In this document: positions 21,065 through 30,614 of the stretch, piece by piece | Layout of the letters: every line of letters starts with the position of its first letter | How positions within the stretch are numbered: the first letter of the stretch is position 1 | Origin: Synechococcus sp. UW179A | GTDB taxonomy: Bacteria; Cyanobacteriota; Cyanobacteriia; PCC-6307; Cyanobiaceae | Direction: 5' to 3' | Assembly: GCF_900473965.1 (NCBI RefSeq) | Contig: NZ_UCNJ01000032.1 | Span: forward strand, 248,001-312,000 | Length of the DNA: 64,000 nt | Made by a program: the position numbers and the translations under genes | The notes under the pieces: model-generated | What the model saw: the letters and a program-made list of their open reading frames with translations, nothing else | The model's database searches: none | Told to the model about the DNA's origin: nothing

Positions 21065-23974
21065 ATGACCGTGACCGCCAGCAGCGGCAGCCCAAGGGTT
21101 TCCCCCCAGCTGTTCGACACCCTGCCGCTCTCCAGCGTTCGTCAGGCGGAACAACAGGACCGTTTCCCTGACGGGGGCGAACTCGACACGCTGATCACGT
21201 TCTTCCGCAGCGGCAATGACCGTCTGGAAGCCTCAAAGATCATTGCCAGCAACGCCGAATCAATCGTTGCCCGCGCGGCGAACAGGATTTTTGTTGGTGG
21301 AACTCCCCTTTCGTTCCTCGAGGCGCCTCTCAGCACAGGCGAGGTGGCTCGGGTGGCCGATGAAGCACCACTAGCGTCTGACCAAGCCGCTTTCGAACAA
21401 TCCGTCCGCACCTTCACGGGCGACAGCGGCATCACCAAGCGAGGCAACTTCTTCACGCGGCTGTTTGATGTCGCCGGCGGAGACGCCGATGTAAGAGTCG
21501 TCCTGCCCACCGGCTTCACCGCCATCAGCGTGGCCAAGTACGGCCCAGCATTCATGCGCAAATCGGTGCGCGACCTGGGCTGGTTTCTTCGCTACGTGGG
21601 CTATGCATTGGTAGCCGGTGACCCCAGCATCCTTGCCGTAAACACGCGCGGACTGCGCGACATCCTTCTCAAGAACTGTTCTCTGACCGCCACCAACGTG
21701 GCCCTTCAGGAGATGAGAGGGGCCTGTGCGGAGCTGCTCCGCGAACGCCCAGAGGCTCGCCGGCTGACCATCGATTGCTTCAACGTGCTCCTAAAGGAGC
21801 TCGCGATTGCTACACCTTCCACGAGACAGAAGCTCGGCAGCCGCGTCAGCCAAGGGCTCCAGCTCCCAGCGATTTACGCCCTGGCATCGGAATCAGCACA
21901 GCGTTTCGAAATGCGACCTGGCCTGTCCGGAGCGGAGAAGGCTGAGATCATTCGAGCCGCCTACAGACAGGTCTTTGAGCGCGACATCGCCAAGGGCTAT
22001 TCCCAGACCCCCTGTCGTTCAGAAGCCAGCCAACTGGTGCAGGGCAAGATTTCCATGCGGGAATTCATCCGCGCCCTGGGCCGAAGCAAGGAATACCGGA
22101 ATCAGTTCTACGGACCCTTCGTGAACAGTCGGGTTGTGGAACTCGCATACCGCCATTTTCTTGGACGCGGCGTCAGCTCACTCGAGGAATTCCGCAAAGC
22201 CTTTTCGATCGTCAGCGAGCAAGGCCTGAACGGTCTGATTGATGTGATCGTGAATGGGAGCGAATATGCGCAGACTTTCGGTGAGGAGACTGTTCCTTAC
22301 CTTCGCGACCTGGGTGAAGAGGCACAAGAGAGTGCTGGCTGGGGGTCAAACCGTCGTTTATTCCGCTTCAGCGCACCGTTCGAGGCAGCACCTCAATACG
22401 TAACGCTCTATGCCTCCTACCGGCAACCTCTTGCTGATCAGCACGTTTACGGCGGCGGCAATGATCCGGTCGGCAATCAGTTCGGAGCGATCTTCCCTTC
22501 GGACACCGCTTCGGTGACGACGCGGCCCGCACCATTCAGCTATGACACCCGCCGCCTGCTGGTGAGTAACGGCATGGCACAACCGGGACAAATGGACAGC
22601 CCCCAGTTCCGAGGCAGTCGTCCGCGCAAGGTGGGACCGCGAGTGATTCGACTCCAGCAGATCTCCACAGGCGGCGCGGCGGTTCCACGCCGCGGCGGTC
22701 AGCCCAGCGTTCGCAACACCGAATCCTCCACCCAGGCCGTGATCAAGGCCGTGTACATCCAGATACTCGGCAATTCCGGCTACGAAGGAGAACGCCTCAA
22801 CTCACATGAAGCCCGTCTCGAAAACGGAGACATCAGCCTCCGCGACTTCATTCGCAGTGTGGCTCGCTCTGATGCCTTTCGCCGTCGGTACTGGGAAGGC
22901 CTCTACATCGCCAAGTCCATCGAAGTGATGCACCGACGCCTGCTTGGCAGGCCCACCTTTGGTCGCTGGGAGATCGATGCTCTGTTCGATACAGCAGCTC
23001 GCCAAGGTTTTTACGGTTTGGTCGATGCACTGATCGACAGCAAGGACTACCAAGACTGCTTTGGTGAAGACACAGTCCCTTATGAACGCTTCATTACACC
23101 GAAGGACCTGACCACTCGTCGGGCTCCTGGATTACGTAGGGCCTTGGATCCCTCGATTGGGGCCAGCGTCAACGTGTCGATGACTCCACGGCCAGAAGCA
23201 ATCCGTCGCGAAGCCTTGCGCACGACCGGTGACGTCACCAAGAGAAATATCGCTGATCAGAGTCAACGCAGCCGCTTCGGCGGAAAGTGGACAGCCGACA
23301 TCAGCGGGTTCACGCCCCCGGAACAGCTGGGCGCTTTCATGCTTCGGCGCACCTCCGGTTCCCCAGCATCACTCAACCAGTGGTCCAGAACATCCCAGTC
23401 CAAGCGAGGGCAAGCTGGGCTCCAGGCGGCACTTCCTCTCGGTGATGCCAGTGGTTACAAGCGACGCGAGGGGCTTCCCACCCAGGCCTCTTTGGCACGC
23501 GTCTCTAACGAATCCGAACTGCGGGAGATCCTTGATGCGACCTACCGACAACTGCTCAACCGCGTCCCACTCGAGACGGAACGCCTCACCACGGCGGAGT
23601 CACTGCTTAGAGATGGGCAGATTGATCTCGAAGGCTTCGTCGAATCGGTTGCGCTAAGCGAGCCTTTCCAGGATCGACTCTCACGGATGGCACCGCTTCG
23701 AGCTGCCACCGCAGCGAGCATCGCTCTTCTCGGCAGAGCCTCAACTCCCTCGGAGACCAGCCGCTTCTTGCAGGTCAGAGCAGCTTCTGGTCAACCGACG
23801 GCCGTACTCAATCTGCTGGAACTCCGCACCGAAACTGGCTCTGAACCTTCGGATGTTCCGGGGCTCAGCACGCTGAGCTCACGCAGTGGGGTGCCCCAGT
23901 CGACCATCACTCGAACAGCAAGCCTGTACGGCGGCAACGCTGGTCTGACCCCGCGACCCGATGAAGCTCTCTGA
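21065..23974 (+). CDS. apcE: Phycobilisome core-membrane linker (LCM)
   Basis: A 969-aa anchor that assembles the allophycocyanin core and passes energy to the photosystems. An N-terminal phycobiliprotein-like domain (about 20-225, with FLRYVGYALVAGDPSILAVN and a Cys in LLKNCSLTATNVALQEM as the likely chromophore site) is split by a loop. Three linker repeats (REP) follow, near residues 250-410, 560-690 and 820-935. Three repeats usually go with a tricylindrical core. Start ATG 21065 gives the conserved MTVTASSGSP; GTG 21038 is also in frame. Confidence 0.97.
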   Translation: MTVTASSGSPRVSPQLFDTLPLSSVRQAEQQDRFPDGGELDTLITFFRSGNDRLEASKIIASNAESIVARAANRIFVGGTPLSFLEAPLSTGEVARVADEAPLASDQAAFEQSVRTFTGDSGITKRGNFFTRLFDVAGGDADVRVVLPTGFTAISVAKYGPAFMRKSVRDLGWFLRYVGYALVAGDPSILAVNTRGLRDILLKNCSLTATNVALQEMRGACAELLRERPEARRLTIDCFNVLLKELAIATPSTRQKLGSRVSQGLQLPAIYALASESAQRFEMRPGLSGAEKAEIIRAAYRQVFERDIAKGYSQTPCRSEASQLVQGKISMREFIRALGRSKEYRNQFYGPFVNSRVVELAYRHFLGRGVSSLEEFRKAFSIVSEQGLNGLIDVIVNGSEYAQTFGEETVPYLRDLGEEAQESAGWGSNRRLFRFSAPFEAAPQYVTLYASYRQPLADQHVYGGGNDPVGNQFGAIFPSDTASVTTRPAPFSYDTRRLLVSNGMAQPGQMDSPQFRGSRPRKVGPRVIRLQQISTGGAAVPRRGGQPSVRNTESSTQAVIKAVYIQILGNSGYEGERLNSHEARLENGDISLRDFIRSVARSDAFRRRYWEGLYIAKSIEVMHRRLLGRPTFGRWEIDALFDTAARQGFYGLVDALIDSKDYQDCFGEDTVPYERFITPKDLTTRRAPGLRRALDPSIGASVNVSMTPRPEAIRREALRTTGDVTKRNIADQSQRSRFGGKWTADISGFTPPEQLGAFMLRRTSGSPASLNQWSRTSQSKRGQAGLQAALPLGDASGYKRREGLPTQASLARVSNESELREILDATYRQLLNRVPLETERLTTAESLLRDGQIDLEGFVESVALSEPFQDRLSRMAPLRAATAASIALLGRASTPSETSRFLQVRAASGQPTAVLNLLELRTETGSEPSDVPGLSTLSSRSGVPQSTITRTASLYGGNAGLTPRPDEAL

Positions 23975-24000
23975 ACATTCCGTTCAAAAGAGAGTTTTAT
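23966..24000 (+). terminator. Hairpin at the apcE stop codon
   Basis: CTCT and TGAAC (23967-23976) pair with GTTCA and AGAG (23982-23994) around a short loop, followed by TTTTAT. The stem includes the apcE stop codon itself. It looks like a weak or moderate intrinsic terminator separating apcE from apcABC; the stem has unpaired bases, so strength is uncertain. Confidence 0.55.
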
Positions 24001-24185
24001 TGTCAAAGAACATCAATTAACGCCAATACGGGATTGACTGAGCCCTCCTAGTTTGTGCTGGCTGTTTATAAAAAAGAACTTAAATAAACAGCAAGAAGTT
24101 CAAACAGAGCGGGCCACACTGGCAATGAAGATCTGTTACCAGGACACATACTCTCCAGAACCCTGCCTGAGAATTAAGGAGGTTT

Positions 24186-24380
24186 ATGTGCTCCTGGCCT
24201 CGCGAGGGGTACGAATTCCACAACGGAAGATCAACAGATACAACATCTGAAGGCCTTCCGACTCGGATCTCAGTGATCCGAGGCACAGCGGCCCTTAAGC
24301 TGCTTCACGATCTCAATCGAGATCACCACACCACTCACCGGATATCGGCCTCCTACGGGCGGCTGCTTGCTTCGAGGTAG
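24186..24380 (+). CDS. Possible leader ORF (64 aa) upstream of apcA
   Basis: An open frame beginning MCSWPREGYEFHNG is preceded at optimal distance by TAAGGAGG, the strongest Shine-Dalgarno-like sequence noticed in the window. It ends 6 nt before apcA, which itself has only a poor ribosome site. The product has no recognised domain and is basic at the C-terminus. It may be a translated leader affecting apcA expression, or chance. The rest of the 412-nt apcE-apcA gap holds the apcE hairpin and presumably the apcABC promoter, which I could not place. Confidence 0.35.
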   Translation: MCSWPREGYEFHNGRSTDTTSEGLPTRISVIRGTAALKLLHDLNRDHHTTHRISASYGRLLASR

Positions 24381-24386
24381 AACTGC

Positions 24387-24872
24387 ATGAGCATCGTCTC
24401 CAACTCGATCATCAACGCGGACGCCGAAGCCCGCTATCTGAGTCCAGGAGAACTGGACCAGATCAAGGCGTTCGTTAGCGGAGGCCAACGTCGCCTGCGA
24501 GTCGCTCAGGTTCTCAGCGAGAGCCGTGAGCGCATCGTCAAGACTGCAGGCGGACAGCTCTTTCAGAAGCGTCCTGATGTCATTTCCCCGGGCGGTAATG
24601 CCTATGGAGAAGCCATGACCGCAACATGCCTGCGGGATATGGATTACTACCTCCGTCTCGTGACCTACGGCGTCGTCGCTGGTGACGTCACCCCGATCGA
24701 GGAGATCGGCGTCATTGGAGCCCGTGAGCTCTATCGATCCCTCGGCACTCCCCTCGAGGCCATGGCAGAAGCCGTTCGTGAGATGAAGACCGTGGCAATG
24801 GGCATCCTTAGTGGTGCTGATGCCGAAGAAGCCGGCTTCTACTTCGACTACGTGGTGGGCGCTCTCGCCTGA
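24387..24872 (+). CDS. apcA: Allophycocyanin alpha subunit
   Basis: A 161-aa phycobiliprotein of the phycobilisome core that binds phycocyanobilin. The chromophore Cys lies in [15 protein letters not shown] at about residue 81, and the globin-like helices are complete to the conserved FDYVVGALA end. Length is exact for the family. It leads the apcA-apcB-apcC set, with 39 nt to apcB. Confidence 0.98.
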   Translation: MSIVSNSIINADAEARYLSPGELDQIKAFVSGGQRRLRVAQVLSESRERIVKTAGGQLFQKRPDVISPGGNAYGEAMTATCLRDMDYYLRLVTYGVVAGDVTPIEEIGVIGARELYRSLGTPLEAMAEAVREMKTVAMGILSGADAEEAGFYFDYVVGALA

Positions 24873-24911
24873 TCACCGGAACCAACGCCCCTTCACGTCA
24901 CTCCTGAGTCC

Positions 24912-25400
24912 ATGCAAGACGCGATTACCAACGTCATCAACAAGTCCGACGTCCAAGGTCTCTACCTGGACACGGCATCCATGAGCAACCTCGAGAGCTA
25001 CTTCGCCAGCGGTGAGTTGCGCGTGAAGGCTGCCGCAACCATCAGTGCGAATGCTTCCGCCATCATCCGAGACGCTGTGGCCAAGGCGCTCCTGTACTCG
25101 GACATCACCCGTCCTGGCGGCAACATGTACACCACCCGCCGCTACGCAGCCTGCATCCGTGACCTGGATTACTACCTGCGGTATTCCACCTACGCCATGC
25201 TCGCAGGCGACACCTCCATTCTCGATGAGCGTGTCCTGAATGGCCTCAAAGAGACCTACAACTCCCTAGGAGTGCCCATCGGAGCAACGGTGCAGGCCAT
25301 TCAGGCGATGAAGGAAGTTACAGCCTCCCTGGTCGGTCCCGACGCAGGCAAGGAAATGGGTGTGTACTTCGACTACATCTGTTCCGGTCTCGGCAACTGA
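24912..25400 (+). CDS. apcB: Allophycocyanin beta subunit
   Basis: A 162-aa partner of ApcA; the alpha/beta monomers form trimeric discs of the core cylinders. The chromophore Cys is in [14 protein letters not shown] (about residue 81), and the Asn of [10 protein letters not shown] is the residue usually methylated in beta subunits. The C-terminus [10 protein letters not shown] is typical. The 5-nt gap to apcC indicates co-transcription. Confidence 0.98.
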   Translation: MQDAITNVINKSDVQGLYLDTASMSNLESYFASGELRVKAAATISANASAIIRDAVAKALLYSDITRPGGNMYTTRRYAACIRDLDYYLRYSTYAMLAGDTSILDERVLNGLKETYNSLGVPIGATVQAIQAMKEVTASLVGPDAGKEMGVYFDYICSGLGN

Positions 25401-25405
25401 GCCCC

Positions 25406-25606
25406 ATGAGGTTGTTCAAAGTCACCGCTTGCATCCCCAGCCCTGAGAAGGTTCGGACGCAGCGCGAATTACAGAACACCTTCTTCACCAAGTGGGTTCC
25501 CTACGACAGCTGGTTCGCTGAGCAACAGCGCATCCAGAAACAAGGTGGGCGCATTATCAAGGTGGAGCTCTGCACCGGCAGTCAACAGGTCAACGTCGGC
25601 AACTGA
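25406..25606 (+). CDS. apcC: Phycobilisome small core linker (LC 7.8)
   Basis: A 66-aa basic linker (MRLFKVTACIPSPEKVRTQR) of the CpcD-like linker family that caps and stabilises allophycocyanin trimers at the ends of the core cylinders. Full length, ending VELCTGSQQVNVGN. It is followed after 21 nt by a clear terminator, closing the apcABC operon. Confidence 0.97.
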   Translation: MRLFKVTACIPSPEKVRTQRELQNTFFTKWVPYDSWFAEQQRIQKQGGRIIKVELCTGSQQVNVGN

Positions 25607-25627
25607 TTCGGATTCAAAGGTGTCTTC

Positions 25628-25654
25628 AAACCCGGCCTCTGGTCGGGTTTTTTT
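25628..25654 (+). terminator. Intrinsic terminator after apcC
   Basis: AAACCCG (25628-25634) and CGGGTTT (25644-25650) form a perfect 7-bp stem around GCCTCTGGT, running into a T tract to 25654. This is the expected end of the apcABC transcript. Confidence 0.85.
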
Positions 25655-25731
25655 GTTGGGCTCCCTTGGCAAACCGTCTCAAGAACGGCTCAATACATGC
25701 AACACCTCCGATCGTTTTGAGCAGCCCCACC

Positions 25732-26985
25732 GTGATCTCCAAAAGGAGTCGATCCTCACGTCAGGGCATCCTGCGGGAACGGCAGAAGGCTGCTGCTGAA
25801 TCCAAGCCTCTCTGGGAGCGTTATCTGCCGCTCGACTGGTCTCTGTGGCCTGCGGAAGCCCGTCTGCTGCTCACACTCACAGCCATCTGGAGCCTGGCAG
25901 GCCTGCTGGTGCTCGCGTCAGCCAGCTGGTGGGTCGCTGCCCGTGAACAAGGTGAGGGTGCTTATTACGTCAAAAGGCAACTGGTGTGGATGGCAGCCAG
26001 CTGGAGCCTGATGTCATTCACCGCATCGATCAATCTGCGGCGCTGGCTGAAACTGGCGGGGCCCGCACTCTGGATTGGCTGCCTATTGATCGCAGCGACC
26101 CTGGTGATGGGAACCACTGTGAATGGAGCGAGCCGTTGGCTTGTGATTGGACCGATTCAGATTCAGCCTTCCGAACTCGTGAAGCCGTTTGTGGTGCTTC
26201 AGGCTGCGAACCTCTTCGCGCATTGGAAACGGACCGGTCTGGATCAAAAGTTTCTGTGGCTGGGCAGCTTCGGAGTTCTAGTGCTGCTGATTCTCAAGCA
26301 GCCCAACCTGAGCACCGCTGCGTTAACAGGCCTGCTGATCTGGCTGATGGCCTTTTCAGCAGGACTGCCGCTGTTTCAGCTGTTCGGCACAGCGATCGGA
26401 GGAGCACTGCTGGGCACCGGCAGCATCCTGATCAACGAATACCAGCGTCTGCGCGTGATTTCCTTTCTGAATCCCTGGAAAGATCCGCAGGGTGATGGAT
26501 ATCAACTCATTCAAAGCCTGCTGGCGATCGGCTCGGGCGGTGTTTTCGGACAGGGATTCGGGCTTTCCACCCAGAAACTGCAATATTTGCCGATTCAGAG
26601 CACCGACTTCATCTTCGCGGTCTACGCCGAAGAATTTGGACTCGTGGGGTCCTTGTTACTACTGCTCTTCCTGATGTTGATCGGCTACCTGGGGCTGCGC
26701 GTTGCCCTCCGCTGCCGAAGCAATCAGGCCAGGCTTGTTGCCATTGGTTGCGCGGCACTCCTCGTGGGCCAATCGGTAATGAACGTGGCCGTGGCATCTG
26801 GAGCAATGCCGACGACCGGACTGCCACTGCCGCTGGTGAGCTATGGAGGCAACTCACTGCTTTCCAGTCTGATGATCGTGGGACTTCTGATCCGCTGCTC
26901 TCTCGAATCCACAGGGTTGATCGGTGGGCGCGGCCAAGCCCAACGACTGGCGTCTGATCGACGCCGTCCACATCCTGATCGATAG
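25732..26985 (+). CDS. ftsW: SEDS-family cell division protein FtsW
   Basis: A 417-aa septal peptidoglycan polymerase of the SEDS family with about ten membrane helices. Family motifs include GASRWLVIGPIQIQPSELVK (about residues 140-159), a large loop with NPWKDPQGDGYQ and AEEFGLVG, and LPLVSYGGNSLLSS near the C-terminus. RodA is the alternative, but the long cytoplasmic N-terminus suits FtsW. I chose GTG 25732; the frame opens from TTG 25666, only 12 nt past the apcC terminator. It is followed by cytochrome c maturation genes. Confidence 0.88.
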   Translation: MISKRSRSSRQGILRERQKAAAESKPLWERYLPLDWSLWPAEARLLLTLTAIWSLAGLLVLASASWWVAAREQGEGAYYVKRQLVWMAASWSLMSFTASINLRRWLKLAGPALWIGCLLIAATLVMGTTVNGASRWLVIGPIQIQPSELVKPFVVLQAANLFAHWKRTGLDQKFLWLGSFGVLVLLILKQPNLSTAALTGLLIWLMAFSAGLPLFQLFGTAIGGALLGTGSILINEYQRLRVISFLNPWKDPQGDGYQLIQSLLAIGSGGVFGQGFGLSTQKLQYLPIQSTDFIFAVYAEEFGLVGSLLLLLFLMLIGYLGLRVALRCRSNQARLVAIGCAALLVGQSVMNVAVASGAMPTTGLPLPLVSYGGNSLLSSLMIVGLLIRCSLESTGLIGGRGQAQRLASDRRRPHPDR

Positions 26986-27118
26986 GCTGAACTCCGAGTT
27001 TTTCTAAACCGGCTTCACCATCGCCTTCCTCGACCTGGCACTGTCCGATCTGGCCCGAAGTGGTGAAGACCTGCTGAACCATGCTCTTCAGCAGCCTGGT
27101 CCGCTCAGTCTTGGGGCC

Positions 27119-27739
27119 GTGCTGGTCGTGGGAGCCCTGACCAGCCTTGGACCATGCTCACTGTCGCTGCTGCCGGTGACGCTGGCCTACCTCGCCGGAT
27201 TTGAAAGCGATCAACCCGCTTGGCAACGAAGCCTTGCCTTCTGCGGAGGCATCGTTGGAGCTCTGGTGATGTTGGGCAGCCTAAGCGGATTGCTGGGGGG
27301 CATTTACGGCCAGGTACCGGGATTGATTCCCACCCTGGTGGCTTTACTGGCCGTAGTAATGGGGCTCAACCTGCTTGGAGTTGTGCGACTCCCACTACCG
27401 ACAGGCCCGGATCCCAATGCATGGAGTCGCAAGGTGCCTGCACCGCTTGCTCCAATTGCGGCTGGTTTGGCGTTTGGCCTTGCGGCTTCTCCCTGCACCA
27501 CACCTGTTTTGGCAGTTCTGCTCGCCTGGATTGCTAGCAGTGGCAATGCCATTACAGGGCTGGTTTATCTCAGCAGCTTCGGAATTGGCCAGGTGCTGCC
27601 ATTGCTGATTGCCGGAAGCATGGCGGCGTCTCTTCCCAAGCTGATGGCGATGCGCTCGATCAGCCGCTGGATCCCCAGCATTAGCGGTGTGGTTCTGCTC
27701 ACGATTGGCACGCTCACCCTGCTGACGAGGCTGGTCTGA
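27119..27739 (+). CDS. ccdA: Cytochrome c biogenesis thiol transporter CcdA, start uncertain
   Basis: A 206-aa (from GTG) thylakoid/plasma-membrane protein that passes electrons from stromal thioredoxin to the lumen for haem attachment to c-type cytochromes. Six helices and the two conserved cysteines are present, in [12 protein letters not shown] and [11 protein letters not shown]. In-frame coding-like sequence extends upstream to about 27029 (LDLALSDLARSGEDLLNHAL) as in homologs, but no ATG, GTG or TTG occurs there, so the true start may be non-canonical. ccsB begins 2 nt downstream. Confidence 0.88.
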   Translation: MLVVGALTSLGPCSLSLLPVTLAYLAGFESDQPAWQRSLAFCGGIVGALVMLGSLSGLLGGIYGQVPGLIPTLVALLAVVMGLNLLGVVRLPLPTGPDPNAWSRKVPAPLAPIAAGLAFGLAASPCTTPVLAVLLAWIASSGNAITGLVYLSSFGIGQVLPLLIAGSMAASLPKLMAMRSISRWIPSISGVVLLTIGTLTLLTRLV

Positions 27740-27741
27740 GC

Positions 27742-29034
27742 ATGCGTGTGTTCAAACGACTGCTGGCACTGCTCTCGAGCTTGCGCCTGGCCATTCTGCT
27801 GCTGCTGCTGATTGCTCTGGCCAGTGCTGTTGGCACGATCATCCCCCAGCAGGAAGCTCCTGATCTCTACCTGGAACGCTTCAATGCCGACCCATGGTTG
27901 GGATTGATCAACGGAAAGCTGATGCTGCAGGTGCAGCTCAACCATGTTTACTCAAGCATCTGGTTTCTCTCGCTGTTGGCCCTGCTCGGGCTGGCACTGA
28001 CCTTGTGCAGCTGGCGACGTCAGTGGCCGACGCTGAAAGCGGCACTGCGCTGGACCGATTACTCCCGCCCACGCCAACTCAGCAAACTGGCCTTGGCGGA
28101 GACCGTCGCCTGCAACAACAGCAGCGCCGCACTGAATGATCTGGCCTCGGAGCTCAAAGGGCAGGGCTGGAACGTCAGACAGCAAAACGGTCGACTCGCC
28201 GCCCGACGGGGGGTTGTGGGTCGCGTGGGACCTTTGCTCGTTCATACAGGTCTGGTACTACTCCTGATTGGAGCAGCCTGGGGAGCACTGGCCGGCCAGC
28301 GACTGGAGCGATTTCTCGCCCCTGGACGCTCACTTGATCTGCTGAGTCCGGCCGGCGAGAACAGGCTCAGCCTTACTTTGCAGGATTTCATCATTGAGAG
28401 GGATCCCGCCGGACGACCGGAACAGTTCAGTTCCACCTTGCTACTCAGCCCTCAGGGAAACCCGAAGGAGGAACGCACAATCAGCGTCAATCATCCGTTG
28501 CGCTACCAGGGAATCACTGTCTATCAGGCGGACTGGTCGCTGGCGACGATCACCGTGCAGATCGGCCGCAGCCCCATGCTTCAGCTGCCGCTGAGCAACT
28601 TTCCAGAGCTAGGCGACCAGATCTGGGGACTCGTGCTTCCCACACGTCCTGACGGCAGTGAACCGGTGTTCCTCAGCACTGGCAGTGAACAGGGACCGGT
28701 ACAGGTCTTTGATTCAGAGGGAAGTTTGATCACGAATCTCAGGCCCGGTGGAGACGGTGCTGAGGTGAAAGGTCTGCCGCTGAAAATCGTCGAGATCATG
28801 CCAGCCAGCGGATTGCTGCTGAAGCGTGACCCCGGGGTGCCGCTGGTTTACGCAGGCTTTGCGATCACCCTGCTGGGGGGTGGATTAAGCATGGTTGCCA
28901 CGCGTCAGATCTGGGCTGTTGCTGAAACACAACAAGCAAAGTTGCACATCGGAGGGCTTTGCAACCGAAACCTTGCGGGCTTTGCCACAGAACTTCCCCA
29001 GCTGATCAACAGGGTTGGCGCTCTCCATGGCTGA
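27742..29034 (+). CDS. ccsB: Cytochrome c biogenesis protein CcsB/Ccs1 (ResB-like)
   Basis: A 430-aa component of system II cytochrome c maturation that works with CcsA in haem delivery to the lumen side. The ResB architecture is visible: two N-terminal helices ([20 protein letters not shown] and [17 protein letters not shown]), a third near residue 170, a large lumenal domain with [16 protein letters not shown], and a final helix near residue 375. It is coupled to ccdA (2-nt gap) and its 3' end overlaps the convergent queF by 29 nt. Confidence 0.93.
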   Translation: MRVFKRLLALLSSLRLAILLLLLIALASAVGTIIPQQEAPDLYLERFNADPWLGLINGKLMLQVQLNHVYSSIWFLSLLALLGLALTLCSWRRQWPTLKAALRWTDYSRPRQLSKLALAETVACNNSSAALNDLASELKGQGWNVRQQNGRLAARRGVVGRVGPLLVHTGLVLLLIGAAWGALAGQRLERFLAPGRSLDLLSPAGENRLSLTLQDFIIERDPAGRPEQFSSTLLLSPQGNPKEERTISVNHPLRYQGITVYQADWSLATITVQIGRSPMLQLPLSNFPELGDQIWGLVLPTRPDGSEPVFLSTGSEQGPVQVFDSEGSLITNLRPGGDGAEVKGLPLKIVEIMPASGLLLKRDPGVPLVYAGFAITLLGGGLSMVATRQIWAVAETQQAKLHIGGLCNRNLAGFATELPQLINRVGALHG

Positions 29035-29416
29035 CACGCACCACGGTGTGCACGTTTCCACGGGGATAGAAATCAGCCTCCAACTGCATCCAAACGGGAT
29101 TGCAGGCCTCAACCAGGTCATCCAGAATGCAATTGGCAACCTCCTCATGGGAGATGGTGCGATTCCTGAAACTGTTCACGTAGAGCTTGATGGACTTCAG
29201 CTCAACGACCCGAGGACCTGGTTGATAAAGAAGTCGCAGCACAGCGAAATCGGGGTAACCGGAAAAAGGACAGAGGCAGGTGAATTCCGGTAGCTCAATC
29301 GAGACCTCATAAGCGCGGCTCTGGCGAGGGTTGTCGAAACAGATCAGCTCGGCATCGGCAATGGCCCGCTCCCCGTAGAGGGGAGTGCGGGTGACCTCTG
29401 CGGGAGATGCACTCAT
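29006..29416 (-). CDS. queF: NADPH-dependent 7-cyano-7-deazaguanine reductase
   Basis: Reduces preQ0 to preQ1 in queuosine tRNA modification. It is the short, unimodular type (136 aa). The catalytic Cys lies in [13 protein letters not shown], and the QueF motif is [16 protein letters not shown]; the [11 protein letters not shown] segment also fits. Start ATG 29416 (MSASPAEV) is preferred over an upstream codon at 29434. Its 3' end overlaps ccsB, so the transcripts converge. Confidence 0.95.
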   Translation of the reverse strand: MSASPAEVTRTPLYGERAIADAELICFDNPRQSRAYEVSIELPEFTCLCPFSGYPDFAVLRLLYQPGPRVVELKSIKLYVNSFRNRTISHEEVANCILDDLVEACNPVWMQLEADFYPRGNVHTVVRVSHGERQPC

Positions 29417-29527
29417 GGTCGAGACGCGAGACAACGCTTTGTGAAGACCTTAAAACCCCATACAACTGCCGTGAGCTCAGTACAAGACTTGAAAAACAAC
29501 GGCCTCGGCCCTTGATTCACCAAAAAA

Positions 29528-29542
29528 TGTTCACTATGAACA
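29528..29542. promoter_or_regulatory. Perfect palindrome in the queF/DUF4278 intergenic region
   Basis: TGTTCA-CTA-TGAACA (29528-29542) is a perfect 6-bp dyad flanked by an A6 run on the left and a T6 run (29545-29550) on the right. It could be a regulator-binding site between divergent queF and the DUF4278 gene, or a small terminator hairpin. The rest of 29417-29711 shows no supported gene. Confidence 0.45.
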
Positions 29543-29711
29543 ACTTTTTTACAGTAGTAATGCACCGAAGGACAAACCGTTGGACTCGGGCCTGCACTTA
29601 ACAGACCTTTTCAGCCGGAAGTAGCTACCTGCGTGGCGAAGCAACGCTCCTTTCCACGAAGCGGTCCCATCAACGATCGGAGCACTCACCATCCTCTTCG
29701 AGGCCACACCC

Positions 29712-29927
29712 ATGACCACAGCACAACGCACCTATCGCGGCATCCCCTACGACCCAGCACAGCACGAGCGCCTGAGCCCGGCCAGGGTTGACCACACCTA
29801 TCGAGGACAGCACTATGACGCCCCTCTGAGCCACTGCGCAGCGAACGACTCAACGGTGAAACTCCATTACCGCGGCAGCACCTATCAGCACCGCCGGCAA
29901 CAGGCCAGAAAGCCGGTCAACTCCTGA
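29712..29927 (+). CDS. DUF4278 family small protein
   Basis: A 71-aa basic, hydrophilic protein made of three spaced YRG repeats: TYRGIPYD, TYRGQHYD and HYRGSTYQ. This matches the cyanobacterial DUF4278 pattern as I know it; function is unknown. Start ATG 29712 follows a leader of unknown length containing a palindrome. It ends 5 nt before the NtcA site that serves the next genes, so it is a separate transcript or runs into them. Confidence 0.82.
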   Translation: MTTAQRTYRGIPYDPAQHERLSPARVDHTYRGQHYDAPLSHCAANDSTVKLHYRGSTYQHRRQQARKPVNS

Positions 29928-29931
29928 TTCG

Positions 29932-29945
29932 GTATCAATGCGTAC
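29932..29945 (+). promoter_or_regulatory. NtcA-binding site (GTA-N8-TAC)
   Basis: GTATCAATGCGTAC is an exact match to the NtcA consensus GTA-N8-TAC. A -10-like TAATGG starts at 29970, 24 nt downstream, close to the 22-23 nt seen in class II NtcA promoters. The 75-aa ORF begins at 29998 and glnB at 30258, so this is the likely nitrogen-controlled promoter for both. Confidence 0.75.
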
Positions 29946-29997
29946 ATCCCCGAAAAGATCGGCGAGTCGTAATGGGGTTGTTGTGTGAAGCCCTTTC

Positions 29998-30225
29998 ATG
30001 GATCTCCGCTTGCTCGCCGAAGGCCCTTCCTTCCGGTTGGTGCCCGCCAGCGTTCATGGAATCCTCTGGCTTCAGACGCATTTCGAATCCGAGCACTGGG
30101 AGCTCCTCGCCGAAGGTCAAGTGATCGTGAGTCGGTCGGACGCGGAAACACTGATGCTTGACGCCTCCGAAGCCGGCCTGAGCTTGAATCCTCTTCCTTC
30201 CCTGTCCCCTACACAACACGCCTGA
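29998..30225 (+). CDS. Small hypothetical protein (75 aa) upstream of glnB
   Basis: Begins MDLRLLAEGPSFRLVPASVH and contains WLQTHFESEHWELLAEGQV; acidic overall, with no membrane segment or recognised domain. It lies between a canonical NtcA site and glnB (33-nt gap, same strand), so it is probably co-transcribed with PII under nitrogen control. No function can be assigned. The position makes it a candidate for PII- or NtcA-related signalling, but that is inference from context only. Confidence 0.72.
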   Translation: MDLRLLAEGPSFRLVPASVHGILWLQTHFESEHWELLAEGQVIVSRSDAETLMLDASEAGLSLNPLPSLSPTQHA

Positions 30226-30233
30226 GCTTTTAG

Positions 30234-30596
<363 letters not shown>

Positions 30597-30614
30597 GACC
30601 AGGCCTTCCTCTCC

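Noticed and set aside
24053-24250. 65-aa frame in the apcE-apcA gap
   Set aside because: No ribosome site, odd composition and overlap in another frame with the better-supported 64-aa ORF.
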